DNA from: Tanypteryx hageni
Taxonomy: Eukaryota > Arthropoda > Insecta > Odonata > Petaluridae
Length of the DNA: 64,000 bases
Reading direction: 5' to 3'
NCBI GenBank assembly: GCA_028673005.1
Contig: CM054116.1
Coordinates: forward strand, 134,903,681-134,967,680
Part shown: piece by piece, positions 56,751 through 64,000 of the stretch
How positions within the stretch are numbered: the stretch's first letter is position 1
Layout of the letters: each line of letters opens with the position of its first letter
Translations under genes and position numbers: made by a program
Notes under the pieces: generated by a model
What the model saw: the letters and a program-made list of their open reading frames with translations, nothing else
Told to the model about the DNA's origin: nothing
Databases searched by the model: none

Positions 56751-57440
56751 GGAGCCATGAGAAGATTTAGAAATGGATAAAAGTAGGAGGGAGCCTGGCT
56801 AAAGCACTTGGAAATGCAGATGCCAGTGCAATGGTGAGAAATTCTGCAAATGCCCTGAATATGCTAGTTAGTTCCTTGAAATGAAAAGGCAAAAGCATTG
56901 CTGATGAAAATTAATAAGAAGAAACGAAAGTCATGAGATTTACCAACAGCAGAAATTCCCAGGTGAATGTTACAGTGGATGGGGAACAGCTGGAATAAGA
57001 GAAATTTTTAATTTAGGTATTTAGTTAGTATTCTGTCACAGGAAGGAAGAAGTACGAATGAGATTAGGACAAGGTTAGCAAGAGCAAAGGAGGCATTTAT
57101 GAGACGACGAGAGTTGTTGACAGTAAGTATGAATAGATGTAATAAAAAGAAGCCAGTGAAAACTATGACAGGTTTAAGACATGGACAATGACAAAAGAAG
57201 ATGACGTGGGCAGATTAGATGCATGCATGGCATACGACGGAGAAAATTAGTTAGAGAAAAAACAAATGAGCAAATCTTAAATACAGTTAAAGGGAACAGC
57301 CTGAAGATGGAAGTCATAGAAGGGAGCATGCTAGGAAAGAGGCAAAGAGAATAAGGGACATTAGAAGCATTAAAAGGAGGAGAAGGGTATGAGAAGATGA
57401 AGATATTGGATTTTTCCAAGTAAGATAGAAACCTACCTAA
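56750..57440 (+). pseudogene. LINE post-RT region
   Basis: Fragments across frames: LMKINKKKTKVMRF, VNVTVDGEQLE, EIRTRLARAKEAFMRRRELL, KTWTMTKEDDVGRLDACM, then basic KRRRRV-like text. This matches 'KTKVMxxS...IRxRIAxAKxAFxxxxxLL...ETWTLxKxDxxRLxAFE', the C-terminal half of LINE ORF2 in several arthropod clades. Confidence 0.75.
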
Positions 57441-59127
57441 AGTAGAACAACTATGAATAATGACGATGCTATGCATTGAAACCTAGGTCGTGTTTTTTAT
57501 CAAAAATTTTTGTAAAGGGAAGTGTCATTTTTGTGATTTTTTTACCCACTTGAGTGGGTATGCCATATACATATATCTGTAATACAGTGTAATGGTAATT
57601 TGCACTTGCACCTGTTGTGGGTATGCCATATACATATATATGTCTTGTTTTCTCAGCGATTCGCTATGGGTATGATGAAACATTTCATCATAGGGTCAGT
57701 CCTTCATCTAGCTCTGTACTTTTAGTTCGACTCTTCAGAGATAGATCGGGTATACTTCCTTATGTAGAGAAAATACGTACAATTCTCGTAAGTTCTGCAT
57801 CTGTTATGTAGGGTTGCCTATTCTCTCCCATGCAGAAGTGAAATCAGGAATTCTAAAATTTTTCGTGTACACATGTTTACAATCAGGATTGCGTTTCCTT
57901 CTAGGAAGTCCTGGAAGTAATAACTCTCCCCTTTAGGTCTCAGTAAACATGTAAAAACAGATATGAACAGAAAAAGGACAATTGGCCTCTGTACAGCAAT
58001 CTAGACAAAGATTTTTCGTCATTAGTTGGACATGGCAATGCTCAATGCATTTGCCGTTCATGGAAAAAATAGGGAAAAGTTAAACAAAAAGGAGTTTCTA
58101 ATAACGCTAGCTGAGAAGTTATAAAAAAATATTGAAAGTGAAAGAAAGAAATCCTGAAATTGAGAAAAAGTCAACACCAGCAGGGTGCCAGGGAAAAATT
58201 AAATACCCAGTCAAGTGGTTAAAGATGGAATACCACCAAGTTAAAGCCAATAAAGCTTTTTTTATGAATGAATATACAGGAGAGCTCAGATCTGCAGATG
58301 TTTTCACACTTTTGGTCCCAGGAAGGAATTCTCTTGTACAATCCATAGTCATCTAAAATATTGTTTCTTCGTTTACCAGGTTACAGGGGTTTACATTTCT
58401 CTCGTTCAATCCAAAAGGAAGTATTTTTTTTGTCTAAGCACATTGCATTGAACGGAGGGGACAGAGGATAATATTTCATGATACTTGAAGATTAACATCA
58501 TAAAAAAGAAGTAACTGCAAAAACAGTAAAGCAGTGAATCATTTAAAAATTATGAAATTGAAATTAATTTACAAGAATTTAGCTATGTTGACATCAGTCA
58601 ATACTTGACTGTACAAATTCGTGTATCAACAATAATAATCACATTGCTAATGAAATGAGAGAGGTTGGTAAAATATTTAAGTTCTACAGATAAAATTTCA
58701 ATTTCATAATTGACTAATGAACCACACTCACAATCAATCAAACACTGCACTAATTTTGTAGGTACGAGTATTTATTTCAGTTTGTGAAATTCAGAGCGTA
58801 GAAAAAGGAAGCTGCAGAATCAAGAAGACACAAATGAAAACATTAATAAGATTTGATACATCTTACAAAATCTTCAGCTGTAATGAGTTTCACTTATTAT
58901 TCATTATATACATTCCCATTGTAAATTTTTATAAAAATTGTTTAAATGATATTTTGAAATTAAAATTGTAAATTCAATAATTAAAATTTACACATGCTTG
59001 AATTAAATAGCATGGTTTGATATTTTACCAAAAACTTATGGCCATGTAAAACATCCTCACAGGGCAAATGCAATCCATGGACCATAAGATTATATGCCAT
59101 ACGTTCAACTTTCTTCCAATTGAGATA
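57441..59127. other. AT-rich stretch, no gene recognised
   Basis: Two direct copies of GTGGGTATGCCATATACATA occur near 57552 and 57618. The plus frame 58132-58356 (Lys/Glu-rich, then FMNEYTGELRSADVFTLLVPG) resembles nothing I can name. Confidence 0.35.
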
Positions 59128-59871
59128 AATAAAAATATTTCCTGAAACCAGCAGGTTCGTCAAGGTAAAAAACTTTTCGTCGACAGCTGGTCACAAACAA
59201 AGTGTTGGTTTTAACTGGTGCTAGGGCAAACTTCCCACGATAAGGCCAAAATCCCACAAGGAGATAAGACCTCACAATGGGGAGAATTCCAACAAAGACT
59301 GAACGAGAAAGAAAAACCAACAATGTTCAAGAAAAAGTTTTCCTGATGTGCCAACAATGTCGACGAAAACTTCCTCCAAGTTTCTGGCCTATACGTATTT
59401 CGGCAGCCAGGGGACCATCTTCAGGGCCAAGTGTAGTGACTCAAAAAGAGTGAGGATGTTTGGTTACGGGTCTCTTTAATACCTGATCGTTCGAGGTGCA
59501 GGGAGGGGTTTCGGAGGGTGTAGAAGGCCACCTGGATTGGGTGGGGGAAGTACAGGGACTAGTTTAAAGAGTGTGCTATCATTGCTTCCAGTTTCGAGAT
59601 TTAACTTCGAGTGTCAGTGTTTGTAGATTTCAAGGCTTTCTGTGACGTCTAACTTAGAATTTGGGCATCCTTTTCTATATTTATGCAGTGGTTTCTTTCT
59701 ATTATATGTTTCGCGAAGGCTGATTTTTCCGGTCTCCCATATTTTTCATGTGTTAAATACTCCTTGAATCTAACTGTGGGGTTTCATTTTGTCTGCCCAA
59801 TATAAGACTTACCGCAGTCCTGGCATTACAATACCTTGACGAACCTGCTGGTTTCAGGAAATATTTTTATT
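59128..59871 (-). mobile_element. Penelope-like element fragment with GIY-YIG and inverted flank
   Basis: On minus, 59580-59860 reads SRFVKVL, a stop, CQDCGKSYIGQT, VRFKEYLTHEKYG and SAFAKHIIERNHCINIE. After a frame change comes LDVTESLEIYK. This is the GIY-YIG nuclease domain of Penelope-like elements. A 40-bp segment containing CTGAAACCAGCAGGTTCGTC is present at both ends in opposite orientation (59128-59167 plus, 59832-59871 minus). Confidence 0.75.
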
Positions 59872-59957
59872 AATATCATTTATCAGCCAGCAAAGCTCAC
59901 ACTTTCATTTCTTCCAATTGCTTCTTGAACAAAGGGGTTGTAGCTAAGGATGATGAA

Positions 59958-60020
59958 AAATTAGTGAAATGCTGCATAGCAATTCAATTATTGAATTGCT
60001 ATGCAGCATTTCACTAATTT
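59958..60020. repeat. 63-nt perfect palindrome
   Basis: Two 31-nt arms (59958-59988 and 59990-60020) are exact reverse complements around a single T at 59989. The core reads GCATAGCAATTCAAT. It lies about 550 bp beyond the AAGAB stop codon, in the 3' UTR or just past it. If transcribed it would fold into a long hairpin. Whether it is a MITE remnant, a small-RNA precursor or an untreated inverted duplication is not decidable here. Confidence 0.9.
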
Positions 60021-60568
60021 TGGATATTAATTTATTATTTTGGTAACTTATAAAGTAAATATATTTTTCATACAGGAAAATACTGCTTTGAAATTAATTT
60101 ATTTGGAACTTTAATTATTTATGCAGATTATGAATTTAATATATATCTTATACAATCTATTTACCTAGCAGAATCCACATTAAAATGCTCTTCCCAACAA
60201 CACCTTTTGACCAACAATAAACATTTGTAATCCTAGGAGGTTGGATTTGATCAATAAATGTTTATACATATTTGGTTAAATGCAAGACCAAAAGAAAATT
60301 CCAGCAACATATGGACATCATTTCTCATTGCAGCCCCAAAAACAACCATTCCCAAGGACTACATTCCTAATTTATAAGAATTACTTAAATTAAAATTTCA
60401 TAAATGCAGACATCAAAAGAATACAGTTTATACATATGTAGATAGTATACACAAAACTAAAAAACAGTATATACATCAAATTATATTCGACACAAAAATC
60501 AACAATTAATAGACACTGCTTTTCAGCACTGCCTTTTCCTCAAGTGCAGAGGAAACATTCCCGTGCAC

Positions 60569-60786
60569 TCAAGTCTCCTCCAAATCGCTCAGGCCAGCAA
60601 CTTCATCTTCATCACCTCCAAGAGCTCGCCAAAATGCCATCACAACTTTTTCGGCAGCAGCTTTACGCTGCTCTGAAGGAAGGCTCTGTACCTTTTCTTT
60701 CATATCATGGAGATTTTCCAAAAGGTTGCCGTAACTGTCAGGCAACTCATCAGATGTCAAGTCGAGTGACTCATTCACCATCCTCT
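60569..60786 (-). CDS. AAGAB: AAGAB (alpha/gamma-adaptin-binding protein p34), last coding exon
   Basis: Minus-strand terminal exon. It follows a splice acceptor (tattTAG at 60787-60793) and encodes about 72 residues ending at a TGA at 60569-60571. The stretch with EQRK, AAEKVVMAFWRALGGD and DEVAGLSD matches the conserved C-terminus of AAGAB (vertebrate form: EQRK, AEKVAKAFWMAIGGD, DEIEGLSS). AAGAB is a cytosolic chaperone that binds the alpha and gamma large subunits of AP-2 and AP-1 and promotes adaptor assembly. The acceptor leaves two bases that complete the codon started by the upstream exon's last base, so the phases agree. The 3' UTR lies below 60569; a TTTATT (AATAAA on minus) occurs near 60031, but no poly(A) signal is certain. 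Confidence 0.87.
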
Positions 60787-61569
60787 CTAAATATTATCAG
60801 TAAAAGGAGAAGAGGAACAGTTAGCAGAGCAAAACGTAGGATTTTTCAAAGTGATTCCATACTCTCGACAATTTGACAAGTTAAAACATCAATGCAAGGT
60901 ATACTGTGCAATAACTTTTATAAAATACCCAAATTGGAAGAATAAATATTGAAAAACCATTAAAAATGGGTTAGTTGTACTTGTTTTTCTTAACTTTTCA
61001 AAAAAACTCTACTTCCATACATTAATTCTTATTTGTACCCAGAACTGCTGAAATACTATGTGCCTGTCTCTATGTTGAAGAAAATGACCAGGTTGGTCAA
61101 CTGACAGACTTCTGGCAGCAAAAAACTGTCACAATTTACATGCTTTCTGTCATCTGTGATGAGTGATAATTACACCATTGAGTGCAATTAAAATAAAACC
61201 GGTGTAAAATATAAAATTATTTTATTATTTTGGGCTAATTAGCATGCCATGAGAAAACTCTTTTAGTGCCACCAACTGGACTGTATGCCTTGGGTTGATG
61301 AACATAGCACTAAGAGCAGGGAAAAAACAAACGAAAAATACCTATAGCATAAAACAGATGAAGCAAACAAATAACAAGTTATTTTAAACAATTAAAATCC
61401 AGTTTCCATCGTCTGTGAGTTATACAATAGCTTTCTGTAGTCATTTGTGAGTATAATAAGCAACGTGAAACATAAGAAAGGTCACTTTGAAAGAGTAGCA
61501 TTAAAACTACTACCTATGGATGTTACTCCACAAGAAAAATGCATACAAGACTTATTAAAATAAGCTTAC
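60787..61569 (-). other. AAGAB: AAGAB last intron
   Basis: 783-bp AT-rich intron with GT-AG ends (GTAAGC donor, TTTAG acceptor on minus). I see no transposon terminus or other gene inside. Confidence 0.7.
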
Positions 61570-61758
61570 CTAATGTGTCCTCAGGTGCAACATGATGCCC
61601 ATTTACAGAGTTGCTGCCTGAAGATAACCCGTTGCTTATATCAACTTTATTTAGACTTCCAGCTAAAGTCTCGACCAAGGGATCATCCAATTTGTTGTCA
61701 TTAGGGGTCTCTCCATTAAGTAAACTTTGCATTGTCTTAGAGAATTGTTGTGATCCAT
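61570..61758 (-). CDS. AAGAB: AAGAB, penultimate coding exon
   Basis: 189-nt internal exon on minus between an acceptor (cattttAG, 61759-61760) and a donor (G|GTAAGC, intron starting at 61569). It encodes about 62 residues, acidic and Ser/Asn-rich, ending PEDTL. This fits the poorly conserved linker between the N-terminal GTPase-like domain and the C-terminal helical region of AAGAB. It enters with two bases of a split codon and leaves with one, which matches the last exon and gives a continuous frame through DTLERMVNES. It is assigned by splice compatibility and position, not by conserved motifs. Earlier exons are not seen before 64000. Confidence 0.75.
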
Positions 61759-64000
61759 CTAAAATGATATGAATTACACATAATTACCATAAAAATAAAA
61801 TAAAACTGAAGCTTCACCAATAAAGAGTCGCATCACGTCTGACAAGAATGGTAAATACTAGGGGATCCGCGGTATCTTCGGCCTTGCTCAGGCCACTTAG
61901 AGCTGATTGGGGGAATCACATTGCGTGCCACTGGGAGGCTTCCTGTACATTTTAGAGAAATGTTTATTTGAAGTTTTCTTCATTGTTTGATGTTTTCCAT
62001 ATATATACCAAATTTTGTTTCAATTGAATAAGATTTGGAAATCAGCGCAATGCGTTAACGCCAATTGAGCAGTAACTATAAGGGTGGTATTCTAGAAAAA
62101 ATATAGGCATTCAACTCTAAGTTATTTGTGCATGCAAACGAAGTTTGGTAAAAATCAGACAACCAAGTCAGCAGTTATCGTAGAACAGACAGACAGACAA
62201 AATGCACATGGACTCAACAGGAGAGACCTTGCTTTGCTCGGCCAATTAAATTAAGAACAAATGAAATGACTTAAAACTAGAGAAACCGTGGGATCTTCGG
62301 CCTCGCTCAGCCCAGTGCTCTCCAACCTTTTTTATTTCATGGCACACCTATAGATTTTTTCATTCATCCTCTAAAATCTTGGAGTTGCCTGACACACCGG
62401 ATATAAAAATGTGAACCATGAACTCCAAGGTACTTTTCGATGTAGATGACTGCCATTTTGAATCAGCTGTTCAACTGTTTACCATTTATTTAGCAGAAGT
62501 TATTTAGAGGATTTGTGAAATGTTAATTTTAAACAATAAATAACTAAGAGTTAAAAATTTTTGTTTTAAAATATGAAATAATTTTTCAAAAAATAAGAAA
62601 ACACGGTCTATAGAAAATTACAAAAATGGTCAAGGGAAATTTTAAAAAGATTCAAGAATGGCATTTGTCTACATTGCAGTTTATAAACCATAAAATCCCT
62701 CGCCTTCTGCATCAGACTCATAGAAATTGCCAAATTCATCCTCTGAAACAGATGTTACGATATCGTGCTCATTGTGATTCACAATAAATGAACATCAGAT
62801 ATAGATATCAAAGCAGACTGTTCAACATCTTCCAATATAAAATTAATCGGAAGATTAGCAATTATTATTTTGCCATGGCCACTGTACTGATTATAAATTT
62901 ACCGAGTGAAAAGGTGACTCGACTTAAATGGCGAATATATGTAAAAAATCAATTTTTTAGTCTTGTAGACTGACATATACGGTAATACCAAATTTTATAC
63001 GTGAACAGTCCACGTTAATAGATATTTATATCCTATTATATACTAGTGCCATCACAGTAATCAAATACAGGTATGCCTTGTCTATATATTATTATCTTTT
63101 TATTAAAAAATAAAGTTCCTAAAAGGCCACTGTCTGTTTTCATGGTACCAAATTCTTTCTTACTTATCTTCACTTTCTGATTAAATGGCACTCAGTTATG
63201 TTTTGCACACTAATTAAAAGCAAATGTGTTGTTTTTTATATGTTTATTTGCTTTATTTCTATTTAACTTGTTCACTTTTACTATGCATTTAGGTTGGTTT
63301 GCTGCGATTCTAGTCATTTGTAGTGATGCGAACATTGGAAATTTTATACTTGTTAATGTTACTGTTGAGATGGTATGGTTGTAGTGATTGTGATTTCTCG
63401 ACTTTTTTTGTTCTCAAAATTTCTCTTTTTTCGCGATATTTTTTTCTCGAAAATTTGAGAATTTATCTTGCCTTCTCAAGAATTCTCGAGAAATCTCAAG
63501 AACGAAAAAATTGCTGTGTGAGAATTTTTATTAAATATCTTTTTCTTAAAAAGTAGTATTGGGAAGTAAGGATGGTAAAATATTTTTAAATTAATGTTAA
63601 TTAATATTTCTCTAGCATGGGGATACGAGACAATAAACCATTTGGCTAAAATCTTTGGGCCAAAAATCACATGGAAGCAGGAATCCCTTATGATTGGGAA
63701 GCATAATGACTGAATCCCATGCTCAGGGACCAAGTTCCCAGAAGAATTTCTTTGCCTTCCCCCTTCACCCCCATAAATACTAAACCTTTTATGAGCAAAG
63801 CAATGCAAAGGGAAGAATTTTTGAGTCTTGAGAGGGCACGAAATGACACAACCCAGAGTGGTGGTCAGTCCTCCTCCACCTCCTACTAAAACCCATTATT
63901 CTGGGTTTTCCCAGCTTGCCAGAAAGAAACGTGTCTTCAAACAATAGAGGTATACATCGTACTGCACGTGACGAATAGAATGGCAAACAAACCGATGCCC
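61759..64000. other. Probably AAGAB intron sequence with repeat remnants
   Basis: No further exon found, so by inference it lies in the intron upstream of the exon at 61570-61758. Contains a (GACA)n patch near 62188 and related boxes ATCTTCGGCCT at about 61873 and 62292. A hAT-like terminus CAGTGCTCTCCAACCTTTTT at 62313 matches the one at 41138 for about 55 bp. Confidence 0.45.

Larger units (their letters stand above)
52160..57440 (+). mobile_element. Plus-strand APE-type LINE split by later insertions
   Basis: RT N-terminal and middle parts lie at 52200-52850; the post-RT part (KINKKKTKVMRF, RTRLARAKEAFMRRRELL, KTWTMTKEDDVGRLDA) at 56890-57260. The order and orientation agree with one element. 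The intervening 52855-56750 holds a Tigger, a SINE and other repeats. Frames are heavily broken. Confidence 0.68.

Noticed and set aside
58132..58356. 74-codon frame with FMNEYTGELRSADVFTLLVPG
   Set aside because: Looks mildly protein-like, but no family, splice signal or element context could be identified, so it is not annotated as a gene.
60544..60876. 110-codon plus-strand frame
   Set aside because: Antisense shadow of the AAGAB last exon, which has splice signals and family similarity on minus.
1..64000. CRISPR array, bacterial operon or intact virus
   Set aside because: No regularly spaced short repeats, no ribosome-binding-site-led gene series, and no viral gene set. The repeats all fit eukaryotic transposable elements.

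Overview
This is a TE-rich eukaryotic window, most likely from an arthropod and probably an insect. The element mix points that way: tRNA-derived SINEs, RTE, CR1-like and other APE-type LINEs, Penelope-like elements with GIY-YIG domains, a Tc1/mariner-type element, a Tigger, several hAT families and small Helitrons. The species call is inference. I see no bacterial genes, rRNA genes, CRISPR arrays or intact viral genes. Almost all long open frames are broken element proteins or chance frames.

The only host gene I can name is at the right edge: two 3'-terminal coding exons of AAGAB (alpha/gamma-adaptin-binding protein p34) on the minus strand at 60569-60786 and 61570-61758. They join in matching phase across a 783 bp intron, and the upstream exons must lie beyond base 64000. 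A possible orphan coding exon sits at 8326-8422. Three GC-rich blocks (about 2250-4140, 6870-7800 and 36930-37815) could be promoter or 5' exon regions, but I cannot place a gene on them.

Layout. 1-9.6 kb: mostly unique sequence, two GC-rich blocks and old hAT MITEs. 9.6-12.4 kb: a Tigger-like MITE and a three-unit tandem repeat. 12.4-15.1 kb: a broken RTE-type LINE on minus. 18-21.7 kb: GA-rich and TA microsatellites, then two hAT-bounded elements sharing one 8-bp target, the second carrying a Penelope reverse transcriptase fragment. 22.3-26.0 kb: a hAT MITE plus an autonomous-type hAT inserted in its target duplication. 27.3-29.3 kb: two head-to-head Helitrons, one carrying a LINE 3' end. 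31.2-32.8 kb: a hAT transposase with a SINE inside its reading frame. 33.5-40.4 kb: three copies of a repeat with a Pol III B-box-like core, the third split by a mariner-like element with TIRs of about 240 bp. 40.7-51.5 kb: the densest nest, one minus-strand APE-type LINE cut into pieces by hAT, MITE, Helitron and composite insertions, most with clean target duplications. 52.2-57.4 kb: a second, plus-strand LINE split by a block holding a Tigger and a SINE. 59.1-59.9 kb: a Penelope GIY-YIG fragment, followed by a 63-nt perfect palindrome just beyond the AAGAB 3' end.

Nothing here looks like a new multigene system. What stands out is the nesting: it gives relative insertion ages and shows hAT elements landing repeatedly in or beside other hATs' target duplications.
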